The notes beneath the pieces were generated by a model. It saw only the letters and a program-made list of their open reading frames with translations, was not told the DNA's origin and did no database searches. This document shows, piece by piece, positions 1-11,873 of a stretch of 64,000 nucleotides of DNA. Source of the DNA: Rotaria macrura (lineage: Eukaryota > Rotifera > Eurotatoria > Philodinida > Philodinidae); the NCBI GenBank assembly GCA_900239685.1, contig OENT01000157.1, positions 117,637-181,636 of the forward strand. Direction: 5' to 3'. The translations under genes were made by a program, and so were the position numbers. How positions within the stretch are numbered: the first letter of the stretch is position 1; the number at the start of each line of letters is the position of its first letter.

Positions 1-401
1 TATTTGTAAAGCCTGGAAACTTTCTCTTAATGAAATTTATGCATCGAAGTTTACAATAAATATGTTTGTTGTTTTAAGTCCATTTGAGGGTATTTCCCAT
101 CAACCGATAACAATAGTTTGTCACTGAACATTTTTGTTTGCGTTCAATGTGAATTTTATTCTTTTAATTACTAACAGTAATCGGTGATGGTTTCATCACA
201 AAACTAATCATTCTCGTAAAGAAATATTCTATTCCCATAGGATGATTAACAATTTCTTCCATATAAAATTTGGAAGCTCTGATTTTTCCGAGAGGTAGTA
301 CATGAAAGTACTCCATGTAATACCAAAATTATTAAGATCAGACTAAACTAGCTTTTTTTATAGAAATATTTTAATTAAAGAATATTTATCGAACATCTTA
401 C

Positions 402-3400
402 CAAGACATTTTTTAATTTGATGTCCCGATGTACAAGCCCTAGACCATGTAAGTATCTTAAACCTTCAACGACATCCGATGCTATGCGCATTCTAAAAAC
501 AGAATTTCTCTTCATCATAAGACAGAAAAAAATGTAATGCATTCATTGTTGTCTTACCTAATTGAAAATTCCAATCTACTTTTTAAGGCTGCATATAAAT
601 CTCGTTTAAGTCTCTCCATTACAAGTAATACGGGTGTTTGATCACTATTGGTATAATCAATAACTGATCCGATTAATTTTACTATTCGTGGATGTTCCGG
701 AATGCGTCTACAACAAAAAAAAGTAAACATTCAAAAGAATTATATGCTTATACAGATGCTATCATTCGACGTACTTGTATCTCATTCTTTTAAATAAGTC
801 ATGCAAAACACAACATTACTCAATTCAGTCGGGTTTTAAGGATTCCAAATCAAAAATTTCGATTCACTCTTGCGTAAGAGTAATTTCTTTATGGAAGAAA
901 TACAGCTGCACTCGATTTTCGGTAAAACAGATCTTTAAAATATGTTAGAAAAGATATTGTTCGGGTGAAAAGATAACAAAGACATTTCGAATTTCTCCAT
1001 CCGTTAAAACTATATGACATGAGACAACTAGTCAAAGAAATACTCGAATACTTCCAATTGTAATGTACAATGACAATGAAATATACCTTAAATAATGAAA
1101 TTCCAAAGCTAAATCATTCCAATGTCTATCATCAGGTGGTACAACAGATTTCAAAACACATGATTGATGATTAGCCCAACTCTTACAGTCGTAAACAACA
1201 CCATATTGTCCACGCCCAATTTCACGTCCTTGTTTTGGTAAACCATATTGAATAAGATCTTTTAATGATGTACTTTCGAGCAGTAGACGAGCTATTTTTG
1301 GTGTACATTCTTTTCGAACACGTTGTTGTTTGTCTTCCGTAGATTTTAGACGGTCAGAATGACGATGTTCAAGTTGTTTAAGTAGAGTTTCGAAATTATC
1401 ATGCGACATACGTATACGATCATTTAACTGTGTACAAACACTCTTAGCTAGCCTTTGAATGATAGTATACATTGATATATTGATAGTAAAGAAGAAAAAA
1501 ACATTGGATTAAATTCTAACAGACGTACTTCGCTTCACTAAGACTATTTAACATATTGAGAGCGACCGAACGTTTAAATTCTGGATCGATACGTGGGCAA
1601 TGATTCCAACTAAACGTTCGAAAAAGCTAGGAAAGAAGAAAAATCTTTTCATAAATTAGATCAAACAAAAGAATAAGCCTAATAAAACTTTACCTCTTTC
1701 ATTCTATCAATTAGTATTTGAAATAGATTCGTATTGGTAGGTATTGATAAATTGACTTCGTATGCCGAATGTAAAATCTAAAGATATATTGCCGTCGTTG
1801 AATAATAGAAGAAACTGATAACTAATTAAATATCTCGATAACTGAAGAAATATATTTTATTTTACCGCATGAAGTGTGACAAAAATAAAAGTTGATTTAT
1901 CTATATATAAGAATATCTGAGACTAGAAATTTTAGTATCGAAATTATAGAAATGGTAAACATAAAATTGCATCCCTAAGCAGTATCATATGATTCTAAAA
2001 TTTTCATCTTGTATAGTTGTTCGATTTTCAAGGCCATGTCTGATAGATGCAATTTTGAGTGAACGCCGCCTAGCAAGTCGAAATCATAACTTTTATAAAA
2101 AGAAATTTAAAATATTATGGTGGTTTCTTACTCAAACACAAATGAGACATGTACGTATGCCATAAACATTAGTATCGTTTCATCATGTAACATAACTCAG
2201 GTTTTTCTTATCACTATCTGATGGCAGCTCTTGTTGTTCTGTCAGAATAAAACTGAATCCTTACTAAAAAAATACGATATTCATATTTAACTGAGAACTT
2301 TCTATATAGATTCATAACTCATAATTATGTATCGTCTATAATTGTATTTGCATAATTTTCTTGCACCTACGTAGGTATTTCTTCATGATTTTATATACAT
2401 CAAACAGTTTCTAAACGCAAGTAAAATTAAGCAGACCTAAAAGAGTATACTAACTTAACATATGAAGACAATACGATATGATTTTCATTACTGTAAATAT
2501 CTAGATGAAATTGTCGAACAAGACTTTCTAATTAGTACAATAGTAGGTAATAAAATCAGCGAACATTGATTGATGACATAAGCAATTTTTATCTGTTTTG
2601 TTTAATGTAACTGATATAATTATTTGAAGAAGATGATTGTCTAGCAATTGATAAGAGCAACTCAGTAAATCAGCACACTCATATAATCGGAATAAATGAT
2701 ATATTTTTAGATACAATAAGGAAATGTATGATTGTCATATTATGTAACCAATGTCAAAACATCCATCGAGATGATGTTGATTAGGCTTGTATTCTTGTGA
2801 TTTGAATGTTCAAAAATAAACTGAATACTTAAATCATACTAAAAATTGATGTCATACAATGAAATGGACAAGCAAATATAAAACATATGAATTATTCCGT
2901 AAGCGTTTATCTTTTTCATATTTCAAACCAAGATCATATATTTCTACACTTTTAAAATCAACGAGAAAAAAATCCTTGAAATAAGCTCCACTAAATGTCT
3001 AATCTTTCAATCACAGACGAAATATTATTAGGAAGGGAATAAAATTTTCAGATGAAGTTTACTCGGATTGCTGTCCAAATCTCGAAATAAAAAATCTCGA
3101 AAAAACATATCTCGAAAGACAAAATTTCGAAAAAATAGTAGGTTGACAGTTGAAATTTTGAAAAGATAATATTCCGAAAGATGTTCTCTCAATCTGCCAT
3201 CATTTTGGTCAGTTAAAAATTGATATTCTATGAATGGTCTGCTTTGTTTTATTTTCATTTCGTCTGTTCTTGCGGACTGTGTTCACAAACGATGCTTCTT
3301 TTTTTCTTTTCTCTCTTTTTTAGTACACCATCCATATCGCCCAAAGTATTTATATTCATTCATTTCTTGACGAATTTTTCATAAACAACATCTTCGTATA

Positions 3401-6400
3401 CGTCTGTTATTGCCATTTTCGTTTTTTTCACGCCTACAGCGGAACCATGCCACTAAGCGGTTCAGAAAACACACCTGCAATCTCATTTCTTATTAGTAAT
3501 AAGAAAAAGCGTCTTCTTGTTATTGATGACTATATTTATCAACAAAACAAAGTCACCGCGAAAGTCACTTATTGGGTATGCGAGATCAAGTTGTGCAAGG
3601 TGGGCATTGACCTGAATTCCAATGATCAGTTTCTTAAATACACAGGAAATGCTCCTACTCATATGCCTGTACCTGAGCGATTAGAGATTCGTAAGATGTT
3701 AATAAACATCAAAACTCGAGTCGATCGAGAGGCAATAGCGATTAGTCAAATTTATCACGATGAACTTGCCAAAGCAAATCTTTCTCGAGTAGCTCTTCCT
3801 ATTGCTCCTACAGTTAGAGAAGTTAATAAGTAATGACAATGTTTTGTTTTGTTTTAGCGAAATTCGATAATTTTTGTCGCCTAGATCATGGGCTTGATCA
3901 ATATTGACGAGGGTGTGGATGTATTTGTGAATACTTCGTCAATACACACTCACACCCTCTCTTTTTGTTGATTTATTGTCATAAACTTTTATAAAAATAT
4001 TTGAGTCATACTCACATGCTATTTTGTAATTATAATCATTTCTATCATGACTGACAGCAATGCGACATTTTTTCTTTCGATATTTTAATTTTTCGAAACT
4101 TTTGCTTTAGATGATCTATTCTTTCGAGTTTTTTGATTTCTTAACAGAGAGTTTACGAGGTATGGCTGTTTCGAATTGAAAGTTTTCGAGATTTTGTCTT
4201 CGAGAATTTTTTTTTCGAGATTTGAACACTACCGTTTACTCTCCTATAAATCATAGAGCTACTATAATAGTTTACCTCTTGAAGTGCTTTACTTGCTGAT
4301 AGCCCGGATTCATCGTCGTCTCGATTACTTTCCAAACTGAACAGACAACGTGTTAATGTTCCAAGATAATTATCATGTAAAACATTGATTGAGTCTAATA
4401 ATTTATTTGCTATTGTTTCATTTAATCGCATCAGTATTTGTTCTTGTATGACACTTGTACATTTTTTCAAATCGCGTGCATGTTTTACCGTTAATTGATC
4501 AGTTAACTCAACCCCTTAAATTGACAACATTCAAGATAGTTTTTGTATTATTATTCATTAATGAATATGAAAATACCTGGAATTTCCAGTGAACAAGCTT
4601 CATCAGTTAGTACTTCGTGCATTTCATCAACGGCTTGTAAAATTAATTTTTGTATTTCGTTTTGTTTCGAATTCGTCAATGCAACTAATGATTCATAAAG
4701 ATTTTTTTCTTTTTCACGTGCATAACTTAAGCGTTTTGGTGTAATAAGTATATCTCTAGAATACGATATTATTAAAGTGTTTGATAACATCAATTCTACA
4801 AATTCATTCTATTCACCTAGCCATATCAAAAGCACTATCATTGAAAAGATCCAAACAAAGTTCATGTGATCGTTGTAGAATGCTAACTATAATGATATAA
4901 ATCATATATATTTATATATTTATTTATGCATACGAAAAAAAATAACAAGCGAAGAAAGTTTTGTTTTACCAGCTCGAATAGTTAATCGATCAATATGTTT
5001 CAAAATATAATTAAGAAAAAGTGTAAAATTTACTAGGCCATTATCGATCATATCACTTTGAAAAAGAGGCATTGCGTCTGTGTCATTATCATTCGATTCA
5101 GTGCTTAGCAACGAGAGAAAACCAAGGTCACATAGTTGTCTAAAATGAATTTTACAAATACAAGAAAATAATTTTAAAATGGTGCAAGGCAAAAAAGTAT
5201 CTAATTTTATCGTAGAATATTTTATATTCGTCTTGGCGTTGATTAATTACTCACTTACTTCAATTGTCTATTGAATGAAAACTATGACTCTTCAAAATCG
5301 TATAGTATGATAATGCATATGATATGTATTCCATACTAGATTCTCATCGTGAAGAGCCTGTGGATTTTATCTCGAGCCGCAGTCAAATCTTACACTTGTG
5401 TACAAATAATTATCTTCGTGAAAAAAGCCCTGGAAAGTAGCTGTCGTAAAACCTTGAAATCATTGTATCAGGATTCAATAGTTCGATCGATATATTGAAG
5501 ATTAATATCGTCAGTGGGGAGAGAAACGAATGTTCTCCTATAAATATATTGATGCATATTTTGATAGGCTCGAACTAAATATAGTTACATGTTTTTAACA
5601 ATCACAATATTCACTATTATCATTACTCTTAACTGATCGACAGAAACCAATAGTCCAACTATTTTGAATATGCACTTTAAAACGATTGAAAGTTTTGTAC
5701 TTGAACTTAATAACCTCAACTAGTTAAAGTTTGCTGCATGACAGCAAAGTGTACTTTGCAAGAGAAATAACTTCTTATCTATTGAAATTCGATAAATAAA
5801 TGTTTAAAACAAGATACACCCACATAAAACGAAACGAATAGCATTCATCTGCTGAACATCTAAATTAGAATTGAAGATGATAAGTATTGAATCCTTGAGA
5901 GAAAACTAATGTTTGTATTCTTGGTGAAAAATATTTCGAACTAGTTTGATATTCAAGGACACATATAATATGGGTTCCTCTGAATAATAATGCTAAAATG
6001 TCATGGAATGATTACATTGAACGAAGAGATTTCTTCAAAGTTTCGGTCGACTATTTTCAACTTAGTGAAGATCGTACCATATTTCATCTATGTATCCTTG
6101 AAAGAATGTTTGACTTGGTCTGTTGGCGGAGAAAATATCAATCAATTCTTCTTTTACTAGTATTTTATGATACATTGACATTTTTCAATAACCTAAGCGA
6201 TACATTGTACATTTGGTACATGCATACTAAGTTGTAAAGCGGACTCTCATTTACTGTTCATTCTGATAAATGAATGACAAAGTATAGAGCCAAATAACAG
6301 ACTCTATACTTGATAATTTAAGTTAAACAATCAATCTATAATCATTAACGTACCTAAAAGTCTGGACACATGGTGTTTCGCTCGTGTTCGATGTACTATA

Positions 6401-9244
6401 GAATAATAAATAGATATTCGATTAAGATTGATCCATTGGTTTACCTATCAGGCTGATCAATACGAATAAATAATATAGGTTCGTTAGGCACAATCGAACG
6501 AAAGAGTCTCAATTCATCTATATCATTAGCTGATAATGTTTCTTGATCGATAATATAGATAAATATTGGTTCAACATTTTCCGTGATTTGTCTGTAAATT
6601 TGTTTCATGTTCAATTTTTGATTACTTGGTGTTATCACTATTTGTAAATCATCACTAAGCAATTCTAATGGTTTCCGTATTTCAAGTGATTCTGTTTCTT
6701 GTTGATCAGTTTCATCATTTAAATTGTCAACTTCTGACAATGGATGACACTCATTATTGCCATTTACAATTAGATCGTCTCGTGGTACAGTTACCCATGA
6801 TACAGCTTTATACATGAACTCATGATTTATGAGTTCAAATGAACCGGATATATTTAAACTAGCACCAAGCATAGGATGATTCTATACAAACATAAACGTG
6901 AATGAACAAATGAATTGAAATTCAATGATTTTATTTCACAGATACATTATACGAATATCTCTATCAAAGGATTTGGGGTTTTCTCTTACGAGACACAATA
7001 AATTCAAGTCGCAATATATATATATATATACTGCTTCGATTGTAAGCAAAATAAATTACAATTAAACTGTAGATAGTAGATTAGAAAGTTATTGCTTTTA
7101 GTAAACGGAAGATGATGTCAGTTGTAATGAAATAGATTTATATTTTTGTTTATCGTATCAATTTCAAAAAGTACATAACAACGATTGATAATCTTGTCTG
7201 AATTCAATATCTATGGAATCAAGATATTTTGTTGCCGATCTACATGAAATTATTACGAGTCTTATACATTCTCTAGGATACATTACTTTTTATGAATCCA
7301 TTAAAGGACTGCTACCTAGTTTGGAGTATATTTTCCTAGTTTTTATTTTTATGATGATTTCTTGAAAATAATAAAACACTTCAGAATGATAGATGAATAT
7401 ATTTAACACAACCTTTTTGATGGAGCATGATTTGTTCCCTAAATTATGGTAATAACAAGTTCGAGTTTTTCGTATCAGAATAATCAGATATTGTCATTTG
7501 AAAAATAGTATTCGTTTGATTGTTTTTTCTGCTTTTTCTAATTTATCTATATTTTTAAGGGATCTTTAAGTCATTTTCGGATAGTAGGTCATTTCAAAGT
7601 AGATTTTTAACGGTAAAACTTCTCATTCGACATCGTTGGTGTTATCCCATTTTACAAAAACTCGATTAAAAATCGATTTTAATCATACGCCTTTAATCAA
7701 TATGTTTAGCAGTAACAATCACAACAAAATCAGATGATAATCGATTTTCGAAATTTTGTGAAATCGATTATAATCATGATATTTGAAATAATCGATTATC
7801 ATCTGATTTTGTTGTGATTATTACTGCTAAAAATATTGATTAAAGGCGTATGATTAAAATCGATTTTTAATCGAGTTTTTGATTATTAAAACTGATTTTT
7901 TTACATCTTTTTTTTTCACATGGGTACTCCAACGACTCGTTGGCAACGAGTAGAAGCTTAATATAGTGGAATAGAGTCTTTATAGACAAGTTCGTTATTT
8001 TGAAGTTTTCTACAGTAATATATCGGTTTCATGATTGTTTGTTTTATTTTATTTTAAGAATCATCACATATTATTTATAGACAAAAAGCTGAAAAAAAAT
8101 TTCATGTCCTTAATCTTTTGAATCCTCATTGAAACCTATTCAATTGTATTGTCAAAATGAAAGAGGAATGTTCTTTTCGAAGCAATAACAATCGATTGAT
8201 TGAAAATAATTTATCAAGTTGACTGCAACGGTTCGATGTTTTTAAATAGAAAGCTCATCTTCAGCTATTCTTTTTGTCTTCTAATAAACCATTCCTCATC
8301 ATTTCATTCATGTTTCATCCTGTTCATCTCTCTCAGGTCATTATAGATTTCTGCTGGACGAATAAGTAGCACTAATTTTTTCCGAGTCATTTACTCGATG
8401 GCATGTTGACGATGATGTGTTATACATTCCTTCCCTAGAAACGAATATGAAGAATTCGAAAAATAAATGAGCAAAATAATTCTGCATCAAGCTAGACTTT
8501 CAAGCTAGGGGAATACTAGTTAGTATTAGTGGTGAAAATGATATTTGGCTTTTTGAATTTGCCACAAAATAGTATTTCATATTTCAATTTATCCGAATGG
8601 CATGATTGCCTTTTTTTGCCCACCTACATCACTACTGATTTCGATGAATCTTCAAATTTTCATTGTTGACATTCTTGAAGTTGAGATTGAATCTCAAATC
8701 AACATCTTATAATGTTTCAAAAGAAAACATGATACAACAAACGAACCTTTACCTTGATCCGAACCATTCTGACAACGTCATTTTTATTAATCAACGGTGA
8801 TTCAGGTAATAACCGTTCATTTAATAATTCATTAACAAAGCGTGATTTTCCATCATATGTTTGTGAACAAATAATAAGTGCTAATGGACGCGTTTTTAAT
8901 CCATCAAGATACTCACGATCCGATTTTGATATTTGAATTTTGGAAATTCTTTCTAAAAGAAAGAACAATCGAAAAAACAATGTTAACTATCTACCAAACA
9001 AAGATGTGTTTATACCAGATGTGAGAATACGTATATCATTTATTTCATCGTATGATTTTTCTGTTTCTTTATGTAATCGTTGAATATGTTGGCTATAATA
9101 TTTATAACGTTGAATAATGTCTGCAAATTGTTGTGTTAGTGTTGATGGGCTTGCCGGCAATGGATTACTATTTAGTACAATGGATGATGTTGATGGTTTT
9201 AGGACGTTAGATCTTATTGGGATCGGTCGGTTTTTATCTGCCAT
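402..9244 (-). CDS. DSTYK: DSTYK, dual serine/threonine and tyrosine protein kinase (3' end beyond window)
   Basis: Twelve exons can be joined with matching phases: 9244-9016, 8952-8753, 6881-6445, 5139-4970, 4886-4817, 4755-4577, 4514-4276, 1777-1694, 1626-1529, 1452-1087, 707-558 and 492-402, giving 771 codons. Vertebrate DSTYK is about 930 residues, so roughly the last 150 residues of the kinase domain lie left of the window. Seen: the family-specific segment DILITPKR in exon 6, the glycine loop GRGQYGVVY followed by ALK-type lysine ([20 protein letters not shown]) in exon 10, and the catalytic loop HRDIKLKN in exon 12. The DFG-equivalent segment is not in the window. The long N-terminal part is helical and family specific. 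DSTYK is a cytoplasmic, membrane-associated kinase linked in vertebrates to FGF/ERK signalling and cell death; that role is family knowledge. Three introns exceed 1.3 kb and hold the mobile-element relics listed separately. Family assignment is firm. Confidence 0.93.
3447..3833 (+). CDS. FLYWCH-type zinc finger protein, nested antisense in a DSTYK intron
   Basis: A single-exon, 128-residue ORF. Residues 12-74 look like a FLYWCH domain: a hydrophobic start ([18 protein letters not shown]), the YWVC core at 42-45, a second cysteine at Cys50 and a histidine at 72 (PTHMP). The usual His-x-His pair appears to have only the second histidine, so zinc binding may be weakened. The tail ([20 protein letters not shown], then IYHDEL) resembles the linker that follows FLYWCH domains in mobile-element-associated proteins. 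FLYWCH domains bind DNA or proteins and are often carried by MULE-family elements; the function here is unknown. The ORF is opposite in strand to the host gene and flanked by inverted repeats, so it is more likely element cargo than a host gene. The whole FLYWCH call rests on motif recognition by eye. Confidence 0.6.
   Translation: MPLSGSENTPAISFLISNKKKRLLVIDDYIYQQNKVTAKVTYWVCEIKLCKVGIDLNSNDQFLKYTGNAPTHMPVPERLEIRKMLINIKTRVDREAIAISQIYHDELAKANLSRVALPIAPTVREVNK
3902..3959 (+). other. Two overlapping, mutually exclusive hairpins downstream of the FLYWCH ORF
   Basis: Stem A pairs tattgacga (3902-3910) with tcgtcaata (3936-3944). Stem B pairs gagggtgtg (3909-3917) with cacaccctc (3951-3959). The arms interleave and share bases 3909-3910, so the two perfect 9-base stems cannot fully form together. 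They start about 65 bases after the stop codon of the FLYWCH ORF. They could be part of its 3' untranslated region or an internal element structure; no function is known. Confidence 0.55.
7655..7881. mobile_element. Near-perfect 92-base inverted repeat (MITE-like hairpin) in a DSTYK intron
   Basis: Bases 7655-7746 are the reverse complement of 7790-7881 with about two mismatches, separated by a 43-base spacer. The ends read caaaaactcgattaaaaatc. It is AT-rich, contains no ORF and lies in the 1.87 kb DSTYK intron between 6882 and 8752. This matches the form of a fold-back MITE, or a locally formed palindrome. The near identity of the arms implies a recent origin or gene conversion between arms. 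No target-site duplication is obvious. Confidence 0.8.
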
Positions 9245-10222
9245 TTTGTTGTTGTGTACTTATTCTTTATTTTTCTATTTTCTAAAACATTATCTAAAAA
9301 TAAACAAGGATAAAATATTTTAAAAAATTTCAGCCCATTAAATCTCAAGGCATGATCATAGATTTAATAATCAACTATTGAGAAACTACACATAAAACTT
9401 GCATACTATTCAGAGGGGTATGAGAGTAATCATTAGTTTCTTGATGACTTTGAAATGTAAATATTTATCTATGTTTCATCATTATATAAAGATCATGAAT
9501 AATTGAATCTTTGTATTCATGGTTGTCGCTGTTGGCCTAGTAAGTTATTGTTGGTCATTACAATTTTTGAACTTGTTATGATAAACCGTATGAGTCAACA
9601 TATACTTGATTTTTATAGGCAGATAGATAAATTCTGGTATTCGAACTTGAAGAACCCACCGTCATATTCAGTTTTATTTTCTTTGTCGCAAAGTAAAAAT
9701 GATGTTTGATGATTTAATGAATCTTACCATTATCTGAAGCTATACTCGAGACAAATAAAAAACAACTTTTTTTTCTTTTCTACTTGTCAACATGAAAACC
9801 ATATGCAACGAACGAAGCACGAGTTACGTTTTCATAACTAGTTACAAAGAAGAACATACGAAAGAAACAAGGTGTAGAATCTACCTTCGTCTTCATATTC
9901 ATCTGTTAAAATTGGAATTATCAAATGAAACAATAGAAGGAAAGTTTCCGTTCGACTCTTGATAATAGTACGATATCGTCGGTTATTTCTTTTTCTTTTC
10001 TTTCGAAGAAAATCTTCAAATAAAGAAACATGGATTTTTTTTGTTTTATCATTCTTGAGCTAATGCTGGTATATTTATTGATATATATTTAATGCGTTTT
10101 TTTTTCAAACAACAACAAAAGAAAAAGTATAGCGAAACTAAACCAGAACCGTTAAATAACATGAAATGATAAATTGAAATCTTTTATTGTTTATCTTGTT
10201 GTGTTCCTCATTACAGCGATAT
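9245..10222. other. Intergenic region between DSTYK and the DAP1-like gene
   Basis: About 1 kb lies between the DSTYK start codon and the DAP1-like stop codon. Both genes are on the minus strand, so this region should hold the DSTYK promoter and 5' untranslated region plus the DAP1-like 3' untranslated region. Short ORFs here show no recognisable domain. No RNA gene or repeat was recognised. Confidence 0.5.
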
Positions 10223-10583
10223 TTATTGTTTTCGTGGTTGGTTGATGAACTTTTGGTCAATCTGTTTCGAATGAGCATGATATTCGTTCTTCGGATGTGT
10301 ACCAGGTTTATCATGAATATGTTTCACAGCTTCAGTTGGATATGCTTTCTCGATCTAAAGAAATCAGCCATGTCTCATTCAAGTATCTTTGATATTGAAC
10401 TCGATCACAAAATCCAAGAATAAAGAAAAACAAGAATCTTAAAGAGAAATAGCCGATACTTTCTCCCATGATTTAACACTTACTTGAATATCAAGATATA
10501 GAAAATAATTTGTATATATATAACGGAAAAATTCTCGAAAAACGAGTGAGTCAAGCGAATATGCTTCATGAAGTATCTTCTTC

Positions 10584-10620
<37 letters not shown>

Positions 10621-11225
10621 TTGCTTCTTTTTGCTATACTTGAAAAAGGTTGGTTTTCTGAAAAGCTGCATGAGGATGGGTGTCGTGTCTATATCTCTAT
10701 CAAAAATATCTTTAAACTATTCCTAGGCATTGCAAAATTTCATCTGATAATAATTCCAATAGAAGATTTTCTTTTGATGATTGCATGAAAATTTTAGTAG
10801 CCGAAGTTTTACATACTGGTACATATACGCCTGAGACCATATCACCAGCTGCATGATTAGCAACAGCGCTAAAAAAACTTTCATTATAAGAATGTCTTCA
10901 ATGTTCTGCAAAATCACCTTGTAGCTTCCTCATCATTAGTAGTTTCATCAGTCGTTGCATTGTTTTCAGTTGCACTATCTTCGGTTGACTCTTGAACACC
11001 TTCCGAATCCTCAGCAGCAGTAGTTTTATCTTCTCCACGTGACGAATGTCGTGGTCGTGGTGCAGGAACACGCATACCACCTACTTTAGCTTAAGAAAAA
11101 AAAAGCATTTAAATTAATGTTACAACAATGTCATTGTAATTAGTGTAGTTCTTACTAGCTGGAGCATGCCCAGCTTTAAGTTCAGTCGTGCTGGATGTAT
11201 CAACCGTTGATGTTTCGTCTGACAT
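10223..11225 (-). CDS. DAP1: DAP1-like protein (death-associated protein 1 family)
   Basis: Four small exons join with correct phase: 11225-11156, 11089-10918, 10868-10817 and 10354-10223, giving 141 residues. The N-terminus carries the family signature KAGHAPATKVGGMRV (human DAP1 has KAGHPPAVKAGGMR). The C-terminus carries the other signature: SGVYVP, then EAVKHIHDKP and the ending NQPRKQ, matching the SGVIARGDKDFP..HQKP..QQPRK layout of DAP1. The middle is acidic and Ser/Thr/Glu-rich (about residues 36-85), probably disordered, and makes the protein longer than human DAP1 (102 residues). DAP1 family proteins are small, proline-rich mTORC1 substrates that restrain autophagy; recent work also ties them to ribosome dormancy in eggs. 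Those roles are family knowledge. The third intron (10355-10816) contains a (AGT)n tract. No single exon gives a long ORF, so the gene is easy to miss. Confidence 0.85.
10584..10620. repeat. (AGT)n trinucleotide microsatellite
   Basis: About twelve perfect AGT units lie in the last intron of the DAP1-like gene. Read on the plus strand they give a poly-valine reading, which is an artefact. Confidence 0.95.
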
Positions 11226-11873
11226 TTTGTATTTGTAAAAAAAAACGAAACTTATGAATATGAAGTTTATTATCTAAAGAATAAATATTCGAATGTTAAT
11301 CGCACATTATAAATTTACGTAAATATCGTTTTCAAGAGACCACTCTAATGACTATCTTATCTTCCTTCGCTTTTATTGAATATTTACGAATTTCCATTTG
11401 CGATGGTAATGGACCAATACCATCATTTGTTTATTTCTAGGCTATAGACTCCACAGATTTGTGTAATACTTCTTGCGGTTTAATCCATTCAATACAACTA
11501 TTTCCATTTGATAATTCGAACCAATGCAAGAATGAAACATCCTATGTGATGAAATAATCAAATCGAACATTGGTTTTATGAAATAATGAAAATTTTAAAT
11601 GTGAAGAAACCGACACCACTTTATTCATTAAACGAAATGAAAAATGATCTACGCATATCAGAAATGACTAATAAATCCACTCGTGATCAATTTGTTGTTT
11701 TTTTCTTTCTCACTTATCAACATAGAATAGTCTTTAAAAACAAAAGTTACACTTTTTTATATGCCTATTGCTTTATCCCTAAGTATACAGGTTAACAACA
11801 GAACAAATAGAAAAATGAGTGTATACAATAATAAATTGACACAGGTAGTAACACGGAAAAACAATAGACAAAA
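11226..11873. other. Intergenic region between DAP1-like and RIOK3-like genes
   Basis: About 650 AT-rich bases between the start codon of the DAP1-like gene and the stop codon of the RIOK3-like gene. It should hold the promoter of the former and the 3' untranslated region of the latter. No further gene, RNA or repeat was recognised. Confidence 0.5.

Larger units (their letters stand above)
3075..4224. mobile_element. Putative DNA-transposon-like element with terminal inverted repeats around a FLYWCH ORF
   Basis: The intron 1778-4275 of DSTYK holds two blocks of opposite orientation. The left block (about 3075-3135) repeats the unit atctcgaaa several times; the right block (about 4165-4224) repeats tttcgagat. 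Reverse-complemented, the right end reads tcaaatctcgaaaaaaaaat, closely matching ccaaatctcgaaataaaaaa on the left, and both arms continue into a shared gacaaaat segment. Between them lies one ORF with a FLYWCH-like domain and no transposase. This is what a short or non-autonomous MULE-like element, or a deletion derivative, would look like. No clear target-site duplication was found by eye, so exact ends are approximate. The right end sits about 50 bases from the DSTYK splice donor at 4275. Confidence 0.5.

Noticed and set aside
1-401. Search for the DFG-containing exon of DSTYK
   Set aside because: Translation of all minus-strand frames shows no kinase subdomain VII-XI sequence; those exons must lie outside the window.
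5998-6237. 79-residue plus-strand ORF in a DSTYK intron
   Set aside because: No domain, biased composition and no splice or repeat context; likely chance.
10510-10788. Plus-strand ORF with a poly-valine run
   Set aside because: The valines come from the (AGT)n microsatellite and the region is an intron/exon of the minus-strand DAP1-like gene.
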